64,000 bases of DNA from the NCBI GenBank assembly GCA_045541975.1, contig JAZQKB010000039.1, positions 20,815 to 84,814 on the forward strand. The letters are read 5' to 3'. Source of the DNA: SIG452 sp045541975 (GTDB lineage Bacteria > Bacillota > Clostridia > UMGS1840). Shown here piece by piece: positions 25,218-34,309 of this stretch (the stretch's first letter is position 1; every line of letters begins with the position of its first letter). The notes under the pieces are model-generated. The model did not search any database. It saw only the letters and a list, made by a program, of their open reading frames with translations, and was not told the DNA's origin. The position numbers and the translations under genes are program-made.

Positions 25218-25871
25218 TTATTTCTTAACGGTTAAGGAAACACCGTCTCCGATAGGGATAACCACCGTTTCCAGTTCTTCATCGTGGCTGATGGCATCTA
25301 AGTACATCCGCAGTCGCTTGACAATGGTTTTCTTTCTTAAAATCAGCAAATCATCATTTGCTACCATGCCTTTATAAAGCACATTGTCGGTAACTAACAC
25401 CCCACCCTTGGGGAGCAATTTCTTAAGATAGGGAATGTAGTCATAGTATTGCCCTTTTGCGCTGTCTAAAAAGATAAAATCAAAAGTTTCCCCTTCTGCC
25501 ACAAGCTCTTCCAAAACTTCCATTCCGTCTCCGTTTTTAGGGAAAATGCGACTTTTTAATCCTCGTTCTTCAAACAATTTGCATGCCTCTGCAAAGTTTT
25601 CGGGATTTTTTTCCACGGTAACGATGGTAGCATCCTCACCGATGGCTTTTGATAGAATCACCGCAGAACAACCAATGCCTGTGCCTAATTCCAGCACCTT
25701 TTTCGGCTGCTTTATCATCGCCAAAAGATAAAGAAGCTTGGTGGTTTCAGGCTTTGCCACGGGGATATCACGATCCATGGCAAAATCGTATAATTTTGTC
25801 ACATCCTCCGTCACAAGGGAACGGATATAGCGAAGTATAAATTCAAAATTGATATACTGTTCTTCAATCAT
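25218..25871 (-). CDS. O-methyltransferase, TrmR-like
   Basis: This is a 217-residue SAM-dependent methyltransferase of the O-methyltransferase 3 family. VLELGTGIGCSAVILSKAIG binds SAM, and FIFLDSAKGQYYDYIPYLKKLL and GGVLVTDNVLYKGMV carry the metal-binding Asp residues. In Bacillus the neighbouring yrrM (TrmR) converts ho5U34 of tRNA to mo5U34. The pairing with the U32 gene makes that role the best reading. The ATG at 25871 is preferred with AAAGGA upstream. The extra 25 codons of the open frame come from a palindromic element and are not coding. Confidence 0.85.
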   Translation of the reverse strand: MIEEQYINFEFILRYIRSLVTEDVTKLYDFAMDRDIPVAKPETTKLLYLLAMIKQPKKVLELGTGIGCSAVILSKAIGEDATIVTVEKNPENFAEACKLFEERGLKSRIFPKNGDGMEVLEELVAEGETFDFIFLDSAKGQYYDYIPYLKKLLPKGGVLVTDNVLYKGMVANDDLLILRKKTIVKRLRMYLDAISHDEELETVVIPIGDGVSLTVKK

Positions 25872-25890
25872 AGTGTTTTTTCCTTTATTA

Positions 25891-26028
25891 TGTGCGTAGC
25901 ACAATTCATGCGCCACCGGCTTAATTGATGAAATCGCAGATTTCAATTCATGCTCTAAGGCAATTCATTGCGGTCACAGACCGCATATAAAGACTGTATA
26001 ATCCAGATGCCAATGTTTTTGAAAACAT
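25891..26028. repeat. Palindromic element with serial 3-nt-loop hairpins
   Basis: The hairpins TGTGC-GTA-GCACA (25891-25903), GAAATC-GCA-GATTTC (25930-25944), TGCGGTC-ACA-GACCGCA (25969-25985) and ATGTTTT-GAAAACAT (26013-26028) follow one another. The style matches the elements at 19126 and 60102. The end of the element, from about 25985, is copied at 26481. Confidence 0.6.
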
Positions 26029-26053
26029 CTTCACATCAAGTTAAGAGCAAAAA

Positions 26054-26446
26054 TTATTCTTCATTTTTGTTCTTGTATGTTTGCGAACAGTAGTAATCAC
26101 TCTCATTGACATCATAATCCGTATGTAGATAAATAAAAGTTTCACCATTGAATTCTTTTATGGCAATGTAATTTGTTAAAAAATACTTATCTAAAAAATA
26201 ATTATTATCCTCAACGGTTGCCTTAATCATATCATTGGCAATGGTTGTCTTAATATCAGTTATGTCAAAAGGTAGTTGTTCCGGTTGTATAGGCACATAT
26301 ACATTCCCACGATAAGTAATAGTTGAATAGTCAGAAGAAATAACAACATCAGCATTTCTTGTATTAGTTTGTGGTATTATTAATATACATAAAAGCAATA
26401 TCGGTATTAATACTACTAATAAACAAACTATATATCCTTTTTTCAT
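26054..26446 (-). CDS. Membrane-anchored hypothetical protein
   Basis: This is a 130-residue protein with one N-terminal transmembrane or signal-anchor segment (YIVCLLVVLIPILLLCILI, residues 4-22) and a Thr/Asp/Tyr-rich outer domain. The segment VVISSDYSTITYRGNVYVPI suggests a small beta domain. I recognise no family. The ATG at 26446 has AAAGGAG 7-8 nt upstream. Codon use is more AT-rich than the neighbours. Together with the gene at 26556 it forms a small insert between trmR-like and prmA, both preceded by similar upstream sequences. Confidence 0.7.
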   Translation of the reverse strand: MKKGYIVCLLVVLIPILLLCILIIPQTNTRNADVVISSDYSTITYRGNVYVPIQPEQLPFDITDIKTTIANDMIKATVEDNNYFLDKYFLTNYIAIKEFNGETFIYLHTDYDVNESDYYCSQTYKNKNEE

Positions 26447-26480
26447 GTGGTTTCTCCTTTCGTCAAATTTCGACACTCTT

Positions 26481-26518
26481 ACTATAAAGACTGTATAATT
26501 TAGATGCCAATGTTTTTG
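26481..26518. repeat. Copy of a 35-nt repeat also present at 25986
   Basis: ATAAAGACTGTATAAT followed by AGATGCCAATGTTTTTG occurs here and at about 25986-26021 with two differences. It lies just upstream of the gene at 26054, and the first copy lies downstream of it. The two copies therefore bracket that gene. Confidence 0.7.
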
Positions 26519-26555
26519 GAATGGTTGAATATAATGTTAAATTTAAAAAATTATA

Positions 26556-26894
26556 CTACTTGCTAAAATAATCATTCACGTTATATTCTTTATACCAATC
26601 GTCATCAACAACATAAGAGTGATGTACTGCAAATAATGTTTCCGATATCCATTCGCCCGAAAAAGGTTGCGTTCCAAGTTTATACCATTTTGAAAACAAA
26701 CCTTTTTCCTTTATATAGAATGCACCGCCATATCCGAAACCACCTTTATCAATTAACCAACTGACAACTTCATAATCTCCGTTTGGTGATGGCTCCACCT
26801 TAATTTCACCTCTCAAGACTCCAAAAAATATAAAAGCCACCATTATGAAGATAAGAATAATTGCAATAAGAACAGCAAAAATTTTCTTTTTCAT
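26556..26894 (-). CDS. Membrane-anchored hypothetical protein, possibly DUF5412-like
   Basis: This is a 112-residue protein. A strongly hydrophobic N-terminal anchor (residues 5-26) precedes a small extracytoplasmic domain beginning SPNGDYEVVSWLIDKGG and ending in WISETLFAVHHS. The SPNGDY-type opening recalls DUF5412 proteins, but this is a low-confidence resemblance. GAAAGGAAG lies about 10 nt ahead of the ATG. The gene is AT-rich and lacks an obvious functional partner. It is upstream of the gene at 26054 on the same strand. Confidence 0.7.
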   Translation of the reverse strand: MKKKIFAVLIAIILIFIMVAFIFFGVLRGEIKVEPSPNGDYEVVSWLIDKGGFGYGGAFYIKEKGLFSKWYKLGTQPFSGEWISETLFAVHHSYVVDDDWYKEYNVNDYFSK

Positions 26895-26982
26895 TTATTA
26901 TACTTCCTTTCAACAAATTTCGACAATCTTACTAGCATTAATTCAAGTCAGGAGTAAACAATTGTTTTCGTCAAGCAATTCA

Positions 26983-27873
26983 TTAAGCCAATCGTAATGC
27001 CAGCCCGCACCAATCGTTTTCCACGGTTTTTTCCACAAGGACAAAACCGTTTTCGGTAGCAGATTCTAAAATTTCATGGCATCTTTCTTCCAAAATGCCT
27101 GATAAAATCAGCACCCCGTCGGGATTTAAGCACTGCTTTACATCTTTTAGTAAAATGAGCAGTACATCCACGATAATATTGGCAGTAATAATATCGAATT
27201 TCTCATCTCCAACGCAATCAAGTAAATCGCCGCAACGGACATCGCAAATATGGGAATAGCCGTTCTTTTCGATGTTGATTTTAGCGGTTTCCACCGCTAC
27301 GGGGTCAATATCGGTGGCAACCAATTCGGAAACACCAAGCATACCGCCGATGATAGCTAAAATACCGCTACCCGTACCGATATCCAGCATTTTGGTCTGG
27401 TCTTTTTGGTATTTGCAAATCAGTCTTGCACAAGCCTGGGTGGTTTCGTGGGTACCGGTACCGAAGGCGGCACCGCTATCTAATTCCAACACTTTTTCGG
27501 AAGGCTTCGGTTCATAGTCCAACCAGGCCGGTTTTACTACCAAGGTATCGGTGATTTTAACGATTTTGGCAAACTGTTTCCAGTTATCCTTCCATTCGGA
27601 ATCGTTGGCACCGCGAACAGACACCGAAAAGCCGTTTTCTTGGAGTATCAAAAACAGTTCTTCCGCTTCTTCTGCAGTTTCTAAGCACACGGTGATATAG
27701 GCATTTCCCGTGTCCCGTTCGTCTTTTAAAAGCCATGGCATTTCTGCCATAATGTCAGCTTCTAACTTCGGATCCGTAACAAAATAATTATAAATATCGT
27801 GGATTACCAGGAAGTTTTCTGCCTCCTCAGTATTCCCTGCTTCACATTCAATTTTTAATTCAAAATAGTCCAT
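26983..27873 (-). CDS. prmA: Ribosomal protein L11 methyltransferase
   Basis: PrmA trimethylates ribosomal protein L11. The 296-residue protein has the N-terminal substrate-recognition domain (SEWKDNWKQFAKIVKI at about 105-120). The methyltransferase domain follows, with DSGAAFGTGTHETT, MLDIGTGSGILAI and ATDIDPVAVE, and the catalytic-site motif ITANIIVDVLL in place of the usual NILA. Length is normal. It lies downstream of gyrA but beyond a strong terminator, so expression probably needs its own promoter or read-through. Confidence 0.94.
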   Translation of the reverse strand: MDYFELKIECEAGNTEEAENFLVIHDIYNYFVTDPKLEADIMAEMPWLLKDERDTGNAYITVCLETAEEAEELFLILQENGFSVSVRGANDSEWKDNWKQFAKIVKITDTLVVKPAWLDYEPKPSEKVLELDSGAAFGTGTHETTQACARLICKYQKDQTKMLDIGTGSGILAIIGGMLGVSELVATDIDPVAVETAKINIEKNGYSHICDVRCGDLLDCVGDEKFDIITANIIVDVLLILLKDVKQCLNPDGVLILSGILEERCHEILESATENGFVLVEKTVENDWCGLALRLA

Positions 27874-27906
27874 TTTTTATATTAATTTTCCTTTTTCTAA
27901 ATGTGC

Positions 27907-27933
27907 AAAAAAGGGGTCGGAGAACCCCTTTTT
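27907..27933 (-). terminator. Intrinsic terminator after gyrA
   Basis: AAAAAGGGGT and ACCCCTTTTT pair around a short loop, directly after the gyrA stop on the minus strand and 34 nt before the prmA start. Confidence 0.85.
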
Positions 27934-27936
27934 GCT

Positions 27937-30426
27937 TTATTCTTCAGTTGTTTCAGTGTTTTCGGTAGTTTCAGCAGTTTCTTCGGCTATTTCTTCCTCT
28001 TCTTCACGGGGAGCTCTTGCCACAGATACCACCTTCACATCCGGGTCAGGACGCATCAAGATAACGCCCTGAGTGTTTCTGCCCACAGTGTTGATATCTT
28101 CCGCTTTGATACGAATGACAACACCTGCAGAGGTGATCATCATAACGTCATCACCGTCTTTGATGGAGCGAACACCTGCAATATTACCGGTTTTTTCGGT
28201 AATCTTATAGGTTTTAACCCCCATACCGCCACGGTTCTGAACCTTATATTCCGAGTAGGAGGTACGTTTCCCTAAACCATTTTCGGAAACAATTAACAGT
28301 TCGGTATCGTCATGCACCACACTCATACCAACCAAACGGTCATTTGCTTTCAGCTTGATACCGCGAACACCACGGGTAACACGTCCCTGGCTACGGATAT
28401 CGCTGATTTTAAAGCGGATGGACATACCTAAGTAAGTAGTTAATACCACTTCTGCAGAATCGTCCACGATTTTCACCTGCATCAGCTCGTCATCGTCATC
28501 CAAAGCGATGGCACGCAGACCGCCGGAACGGTTGGTATCGTATTCCATCAGCTCGGTTTTCTTGATAACGCCGTTTTTGGTAGTCATTACCAGGTACTTG
28601 TCCTCTTCAAAGCCTTTCATGGGAATGGTTGCCGAAATGGTTTCACCAGGCTCTAAATTGAGTAAGTTTACAATGGCGGTACCCTTCGCTGTGCGGGATG
28701 CTTCGGGAATCTGATAAGCTTTTAGTTTGAACACTCTGCCCGTATTGGTGAAGAACAGAATGTAGTTATGGGTGGAAGTAACAAACAGTTCCTCCACAAA
28801 GTCTTCTTCACGGGTGGAAAGACCTGCAATACCTCTGCCGCCTCTGTGCTGACTTTTGAAGGTGTCGGTTGGCTGACGCTTCACATAACCTAAGTGAGTT
28901 AAGGAAATTGCCATTTCTTCCTCTTCGATTAAGTCTTCATCATCAATCTGAGAATAATCAAAGGTGATTTTGGTACGGCGGGCATCCCCGTATTTATCTT
29001 TAATCTCAGTCAGTTCGGTTTTAATGATATCTAAAACCATCTGCTCAGATGCTAAAATTTCGGTATAGTATGCAATTTGTTTGATGATATCTGCCAGTTC
29101 ATTTTCAATTTTCTCTTTTTCCAAGCCCTGCAATTTCTGAAGTCTCATATCTAAAATTGCCTGCGCCTGAATTTCGGAGAAGCCGAATTTTTCCACCAAG
29201 TTTTCTTTGGCGTTGTTATAGGAGGCACGGATGGTTGCAATCACTTCGTCAATGTGATCCAGTGCTTTCTTTAACCCTTCTAGAATGTGTGCTCTTGCTT
29301 CGGCTTTTCGTTTATCAAAAATGGTTCTGCGGATGATAATATCTTTCTGATGGTCAATGTAGCAATCCAGCACTTCACGGATATTTAACACCTTAGGCTG
29401 ACCGTCTACCAATGCCAGCATAATGACCCCGAAAGTATCCTGCATCTGGGTGTATTTATACAGATTGTTCAGCACGATATTGGCTGCTGCATCTTTTTTC
29501 ACTTCGATAACAATACGAACGCCAACATCCTTGTCGGACTCATCACGAAGGTCTGCAATGCCATCTAAGCGTTTTTCGTGTACCAATTCTGCAATTTTTT
29601 CAATCAGACGTGCTTTGTTCACCTGATAGGGCAACTCAGTCACAATAATTCTCTGACGGTTACCGTCATCCTCGATTTCAGCTTGGGCACGGACGATAAC
29701 TTTGCCACGGCCTGTCTGGAAATAGGAGCGGATGCCGCTTTTTCCCATAATGTTACCTGCGGTGGGAAAATCGGGGCCCTTGATATATTCCATAATCTCT
29801 TCGATGGAAATTTCCGGATTATCAATGGTGGCACAAATAGCGTCAATACATTCCGATAAATTGTGAGGCGGAATGTTGGTTGCCATACCAACCGCAATCC
29901 CTGCAGAACCGTTTACCAAGAGGTTGGGGAAACGGGAGGGTAACACGGTAGGCTCTTTTAAGCGTTCATCAAAGTTAGGGGTAAAATCAACGGTTTCTTT
30001 GTCAATTTCTTTTAACATCAGCTGAGCCAACCGCGCCATTCTGGACTCGGTGTAACGGTAAGCAGCTGCAGGGTCCCCGTCAATGGAACCGAAGTTCCCC
30101 TGACCGTCTACCAAGGGGTATCTGAGAGAAAAGTCCTGCGCCAGACGAACTAAGGCATCGTATACAGACGCGTCACCGTGAGGATGGTAACGACCTAACA
30201 CGTCACCAACGGTGGTTGCACATTTTCTGTATGCCTTATCGGGAGTTAACCCATCTTCGTGCATGGTATATAAAATTCTTCTGTGTACCGGTTTTAAGCC
30301 GTCACGGACATCGGGCAAGGCTCTTGCCACGATAACCGACATGGAATATGCCAGATAGGCAGATTTCATCTCATGGACCAAATCAACCGGAACAATATGT
30401 TCATTTTCAAACATTTGAGTATCCAT
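27937..30426 (-). CDS. gyrA: DNA gyrase subunit A
   Basis: GyrA is the DNA-cleaving subunit of the A2B2 topoisomerase that introduces negative supercoils. The 829-residue protein carries the quinolone-resistance region GRYHPHGDASVYDALVRLAQ with its Asp-rich segment, and the catalytic Tyr in AAAYRYTESRMA. The C-terminal domain has beta-pinwheel repeats and a GyrA-box-like QHRGGRGI segment at about residue 535. An acidic tail of Glu and Thr follows. It is 24 nt downstream of gyrB in one operon. Confidence 0.98.
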   Translation of the reverse strand: MDTQMFENEHIVPVDLVHEMKSAYLAYSMSVIVARALPDVRDGLKPVHRRILYTMHEDGLTPDKAYRKCATTVGDVLGRYHPHGDASVYDALVRLAQDFSLRYPLVDGQGNFGSIDGDPAAAYRYTESRMARLAQLMLKEIDKETVDFTPNFDERLKEPTVLPSRFPNLLVNGSAGIAVGMATNIPPHNLSECIDAICATIDNPEISIEEIMEYIKGPDFPTAGNIMGKSGIRSYFQTGRGKVIVRAQAEIEDDGNRQRIIVTELPYQVNKARLIEKIAELVHEKRLDGIADLRDESDKDVGVRIVIEVKKDAAANIVLNNLYKYTQMQDTFGVIMLALVDGQPKVLNIREVLDCYIDHQKDIIIRRTIFDKRKAEARAHILEGLKKALDHIDEVIATIRASYNNAKENLVEKFGFSEIQAQAILDMRLQKLQGLEKEKIENELADIIKQIAYYTEILASEQMVLDIIKTELTEIKDKYGDARRTKITFDYSQIDDEDLIEEEEMAISLTHLGYVKRQPTDTFKSQHRGGRGIAGLSTREEDFVEELFVTSTHNYILFFTNTGRVFKLKAYQIPEASRTAKGTAIVNLLNLEPGETISATIPMKGFEEDKYLVMTTKNGVIKKTELMEYDTNRSGGLRAIALDDDDELMQVKIVDDSAEVVLTTYLGMSIRFKISDIRSQGRVTRGVRGIKLKANDRLVGMSVVHDDTELLIVSENGLGKRTSYSEYKVQNRGGMGVKTYKITEKTGNIAGVRSIKDGDDVMMITSAGVVIRIKAEDINTVGRNTQGVILMRPDPDVKVVSVARAPREEEEEIAEETAETTENTETTEE

Positions 30427-30450
30427 AAACTGTTCTTCCTTTCTGACAAA

Positions 30451-32373
30451 CTAAATATCCAAGTTGGAAACGTATTTTGCGTTGGTTTCGATAAATTCAC
30501 GGCGAGGTTCTACCTCTTCGCCCATTAAGACGCTGAAGATCTTGTCCGCTTCAATGGCATCGTCTAAAGTGACCTTTAAAACTGTTCTTGTGGCAGGGTC
30601 CATGGTGGTTTCCCAAAGCTGGTCGGGGTTCATTTCACCAAGACCTTTGTATCGCTGCACATTGGCATCATTGCCGATTTCCAAGAGTGCTTCTTTTAAC
30701 TGCTCGTCGGTGTAGGCATAGCGGGTATTTTTGCCTTTAAACACCTTGTAGAGCGGCGGCTGTGCCAGATAGACATGTCCTTCTTCGATTAAGGGACGCA
30801 TATAGCGGAAGAAGAAGGTTAAAAGCAGGGTTCTGATGTGAGAACCGTCAACATCGGCATCGGCCATAATAATAATTTTGCCGTAACGGAGTTTTTCCAC
30901 GTCAAAGTCTTCGCCAACCCCTGCACCTAATGCGGTGATTACGGGGAGCAGTTTTTCGTTGCCAATAACTTTATCAATACGAACCTTTTCTACGTTTAGC
31001 ATTTTACCCCAAAGCGGTAAAATTGCCTGGAAGCGACGGTCTCTGCCCTGCTTTGCACTACCGCCTGCAGAGTCCCCTTCGACAATGTAGATTTCGGTAA
31101 ATTCGTTATTTTTTTCGGAACAGTCTGCCAGTTTACCGGGCAGACGGGTATTTTCCAGAGCGGTTTTTCTTCTGGTTAATTCTCTTGCTTTTCTTGCCGC
31201 TTCTCTTGCACGGGATGCAGAGAAGGCTTTTTCTAAAATCAGCTTGCCAACACCGGGATTTTCTTCTAAGTAGGAAGCAAAAGCATCCTGCATCATACCT
31301 TCGGTGGCAGTTCTGGCTTCGGAGTTCCCCAGTTTGGTTTTGGTCTGACCTTCAAACTGCGCTTCCTGGAGTTTTACGCTGATAATGGCGGTTAAGCCTT
31401 CACGAACGTCTTCCCCGCTTAACGCCTTGTCGCTGTCTTTTAACATGTTACGCTTTTTGGCATAATCGTTTAAGATACGGGTTAATGCGGATTTAAAGCC
31501 GGTTTCGTGCATACCGCCTTCGGTGGTGTTGATGTTGTTTGCAAAGCTGACCAGATTTTCACTGTAGGAATCGGTATACTGCATTGCAATTTCCACAATC
31601 ATGTTTTCTTTCTCTTTGGAAAGATAAATCACATCGGGATGTAATGGTGTTTTTTCCTGATTGATGTATTCTACGAAGGATTTGATACCGCCTTCGTAAT
31701 ACAGTTCTTTGAAAACTTCTTCTTCGGGACGCTTGTCCTTAAAATTGATGTGAATGCCCTTGTTTAAGAAAGCCTGTTCTCTTAAACGGGTTAAGAGCAC
31801 ATCATATTCAAATTCAACGGTTTCAAAAATCAATGTATCGGGCATGAAGGTAACGGTGGTACCTTTTTTGTCGGTATCGCCGATGATTTCCAGCTTGGAT
31901 GCCACCTTCCCCCGTTCGTAACGCTGTTTGTAGATGTGTTCCCCGTTGGAAACTTCCACCTCCAGCCATTCAGACAGGGCGTTTACAACCGAAGAACCTA
32001 CCCCGTGCAAACCGCCGGATACCTTGTATCCTCCGCCGCCGAACTTACCGCCGGCATGAAGAATGGTGAATACCACTTCCACGGTGGGAATCCCCATTTT
32101 CGGATGGATACCCACGGGAATCCCACGGCCGTCATCACGGACGGTGACCGAATTGTCGGGATTGATGGTAACATCAATATTTTCGCAGTAACCCGCCAGT
32201 GCTTCGTCGATGGCGTTATCCACAATTTCGTATACCAAATGATGGAGGCCTCTCACCGAGGTGGAGCCGATATACATACCGGGACGCTTTCTGACAGCTT
32301 CCAAGCCCTCCAATACCTGAATTTGGCTCTCGTCATAGACGGTTTCCACTTTTTCGTTCAATTCTTCAGTCAT
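30451..32373 (-). CDS. gyrB: DNA gyrase subunit B
   Basis: GyrB is the ATPase subunit of gyrase. The 640-residue protein has the GHKL ATP-binding fold (EIVDNAIDEALAGYC, DDGRGIPVGIHPKMG, GGLHGVGSSVVNALS). The TOPRIM domain follows, with EGDSAGGSAKQGRDRRFQA and DADVDGSHIRTL. The C-terminus has YKGLGEMNPDQLWETTMDP, so it is GyrB rather than ParE by the family's usual calls. AAAGGA lies 8 nt before the ATG. It is preceded by remB and followed by gyrA. Confidence 0.98.
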   Translation of the reverse strand: MTEELNEKVETVYDESQIQVLEGLEAVRKRPGMYIGSTSVRGLHHLVYEIVDNAIDEALAGYCENIDVTINPDNSVTVRDDGRGIPVGIHPKMGIPTVEVVFTILHAGGKFGGGGYKVSGGLHGVGSSVVNALSEWLEVEVSNGEHIYKQRYERGKVASKLEIIGDTDKKGTTVTFMPDTLIFETVEFEYDVLLTRLREQAFLNKGIHINFKDKRPEEEVFKELYYEGGIKSFVEYINQEKTPLHPDVIYLSKEKENMIVEIAMQYTDSYSENLVSFANNINTTEGGMHETGFKSALTRILNDYAKKRNMLKDSDKALSGEDVREGLTAIISVKLQEAQFEGQTKTKLGNSEARTATEGMMQDAFASYLEENPGVGKLILEKAFSASRAREAARKARELTRRKTALENTRLPGKLADCSEKNNEFTEIYIVEGDSAGGSAKQGRDRRFQAILPLWGKMLNVEKVRIDKVIGNEKLLPVITALGAGVGEDFDVEKLRYGKIIIMADADVDGSHIRTLLLTFFFRYMRPLIEEGHVYLAQPPLYKVFKGKNTRYAYTDEQLKEALLEIGNDANVQRYKGLGEMNPDQLWETTMDPATRTVLKVTLDDAIEADKIFSVLMGEEVEPRREFIETNAKYVSNLDI

Positions 32374-32423
32374 CTATCTCATCCTTTCTTATGGGATTTT
32401 CGCACATTTTATCACGAAATTAT

Positions 32424-32678
32424 CTAAAACATAAGTCCTTTTCTGTTTTGTATGGTACGGGAGGCAAGGGGCGATAAATACCCGATTTCTACCCCGTCTT
32501 TCACGGCTAATACAAAGGATTTTGGAAGTTCGTCCGATATGGCGATCAAACGGTCATCCGCTTCCAGTGCTTTTAAGTATTCCATGGTGGAGGAGGCTTC
32601 TGAGATATGGTCAAAATCGAACACGCCGATAATATCCTGCTCGTTTAACACAAAATCGTTTCCGATATGAAGATACAT
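32424..32678 (-). CDS. remB: RemB-like DUF370 regulator
   Basis: This is an 84-residue protein of the DUF370/RemA-RemB group. RemA of Bacillus is a DNA-binding activator of biofilm matrix genes, and RemB lies directly upstream of gyrB, exactly as here. The protein starts MYLHIGNDFVLNEQDIIGVF, the typical family opening. The ATG at 32678 is chosen because AAAGGAGG is 7 nt upstream, and the longer frame adds an unsupported 14 residues. Synteny with gyrBA strengthens the call. Confidence 0.9.
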   Translation of the reverse strand: MYLHIGNDFVLNEQDIIGVFDFDHISEASSTMEYLKALEADDRLIAISDELPKSFVLAVKDGVEIGYLSPLASRTIQNRKGLMF

Positions 32679-32713
32679 CTCATCTCCTCCTTTCGCACTT
32701 GTTCGGGAAAGAA

Positions 32714-32742
32714 CTTTCATTTTTCCCTACGGGAAAAATGAA
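32714..32742. promoter_or_regulatory. Perfect palindrome in the remB-gyrBA leader
   Basis: TTTCATTTTTCCC-TAC-GGGAAAAATGAAA has 13-bp arms. It lies 28-37 nt downstream of the predicted -10 box and about 36 nt upstream of remB. It would form a stable hairpin in the leader RNA. On the minus strand no clear U run follows, so it may be an operator or mRNA-stability element rather than a terminator. Confidence 0.6.
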
Positions 32743-32769
32743 AAAATATAAAAACAATACACCTATATT

Positions 32770-32798
32770 ATTCTAACACAAAACCTTAAAAATGTAAA
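32770..32798 (-). promoter_or_regulatory. Promoter of remB-gyrB-gyrA
   Basis: On the minus strand TTTACA (32793-32798) and TAGAAT (32770-32775) are 17 nt apart, 92 nt before the remB start. Confidence 0.6.
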
Positions 32799-32851
32799 GG
32801 GTTTTCGGGAAAAAAATCAGGTTTTTTGTGAAAAAATTGCCAAAAAAACAG

Positions 32852-33199
32852 TTATTTTTCAAGATGGGAGGAGAGACTTTCCCGATTGCACACCAAAACC
32901 TCCCGTTCGTCTTCAAAAATCCTGGCAATTCTTCGGTAATTGCAACTGTTTTCATCGTCTGCTACCACAATGATTTTTTTCTCACAGATTCCGGTATCGT
33001 TTTTGTAATTCTGAAATAAAAGTGCTCTCACCATTTCTTCGGGATAGCAGTCCTCTTCCCCCAAAAAAACAAGGGTATACACACACTTCCCCCGAAGATA
33101 TTTTTTCTCGCCGAAAAAATCCCGCAAAAAGAATACCAAGGAAAATATTCCGTATGCTGAACAAAACAGCATCACTCCGTAAAAAAATGCCTCTCTCAT
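32852..33199 (-). CDS. Small membrane-anchored hypothetical protein
   Basis: This is a 115-residue protein with one N-terminal transmembrane segment (FFYGVMLFCSAYGIFSLVFF, residues 4-23). A cytoplasmic domain follows with RGKCVYTLVFLG, KKIIVVADDENS and REVLVCNRESLSSHL. The alternating hydrophobic strands suggest a small alpha/beta fold. I do not recognise the family. The ATG at 33199 is taken because GGGAGGT lies 6-7 nt upstream. The longer open frame includes non-coding sequence. It lies upstream of the remB promoter on the same strand and is divergent from the deacetylase gene. Confidence 0.7.
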   Translation of the reverse strand: MREAFFYGVMLFCSAYGIFSLVFFLRDFFGEKKYLRGKCVYTLVFLGEEDCYPEEMVRALLFQNYKNDTGICEKKIIVVADDENSCNYRRIARIFEDEREVLVCNRESLSSHLEK

Positions 33200-33394
33200 C
33201 CAAATACCTCCCGATTTTACATACAATCCGCCTTGCCATCCCCGATAGTTCATTGTATGCACACGCATCTGGCAGGTGAAAGAAAAAAATGGGAAAAACA
33301 AAAAATCTATTGCTAAATTTTTATTTCTGTAGTATACTGTTGATACTAATTTGGAGCGCACGCCCTTTGGGCGTTTTGATAGAAGGAGTCCAAC

Positions 33395-34285
33395 ATGCCA
33401 CATCACACACCTAATCAACAAAAAAATAATTGGGTGATAGCAGTTTGTCTGTTGCTTTTGGTTTGTTTTTTGGTAGGAGCGGAACTGTATTTCACAGAAG
33501 TGCCTGTAAACGAAAACAGCGAGGTTAAGGCAACGGAAAGCACTCCCACACCAACGCCGTCCCCCACTCCGTTTCCCACGAAGGAGCCAGCCGAAATTCC
33601 TGTTTCCGAAATTGAGGAGGATCCTTATCCGGAGCTGTATGGAGATAATCCCAACCAGGAATTTTTGCCACCCGAAGAGAATGTGGTTTATCTGACCTTT
33701 GATGACGGTCCGTCCAATTCCACACCGGCTTTATTGGAGGTGTTAAAAGAGGAAGGCGTTCCCGCCACCTTCTTCATTATGGAAGACGGTTTTCCAGAAA
33801 TTTTGAAACAGATTTACGAAGATGGACACACCCTTGGCGTACATACCCATTCTCACGATTACGGATATGTATATTGGAAAAAATCCGCATTTTTGGCAGA
33901 TTTTTGCAGAAGCTACCACAACATCTGGGATGCCACAGGTTACCGTCCCCGCATTTTCAGATTTCCCGGCGGCAGTGTCAATTCCTATAACCGCCACTTA
34001 ATTTGGGAGCTGGTCACCGAAATGGAAAACCGTGGCTTTGTGTATTACGACTGGAATGTGACCTCAGAGGATGCCTCCAGTGCTAAAATTTACGAAGACC
34101 AAATCAATGCGCTGATTACCTATTCCCAGTATAAGCCCCGTATTATCGCATTGCTTCACGATACCGATAAAAACCCCTGGATTGCCCAGGTGGTGGAAGA
34201 TTACATCCACTATATGAGAGAACGAGGATATGAGTTCAAGGCTTTAGATTCCTCCGTAAAACCCATCCATTTTCCCCTGCCGTAA
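33395..34285 (+). CDS. Polysaccharide deacetylase, CE4 family
   Basis: This is a 296-residue extracytoplasmic deacetylase. An N-terminal signal anchor (residues 13-30) is followed by a Pro/Thr-rich linker (about 48-66) and a NodB domain. Motifs are TFDDGPS (metal-binding Asp), HTHSHD (metal His pair), RFPGG with the catalytic Arg, DWNV and ALLHD. It likely deacetylates peptidoglycan GlcNAc or MurNAc, or another wall glycan. It ends 24 nt before mutS2. AGAAGGAG precedes the ATG. Confidence 0.92.
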   Translation: MPHHTPNQQKNNWVIAVCLLLLVCFLVGAELYFTEVPVNENSEVKATESTPTPTPSPTPFPTKEPAEIPVSEIEEDPYPELYGDNPNQEFLPPEENVVYLTFDDGPSNSTPALLEVLKEEGVPATFFIMEDGFPEILKQIYEDGHTLGVHTHSHDYGYVYWKKSAFLADFCRSYHNIWDATGYRPRIFRFPGGSVNSYNRHLIWELVTEMENRGFVYYDWNVTSEDASSAKIYEDQINALITYSQYKPRIIALLHDTDKNPWIAQVVEDYIHYMRERGYEFKALDSSVKPIHFPLP

Positions 34286-34309
34286 CACCACAAGAAAGGA
34301 GTTTGCAGT

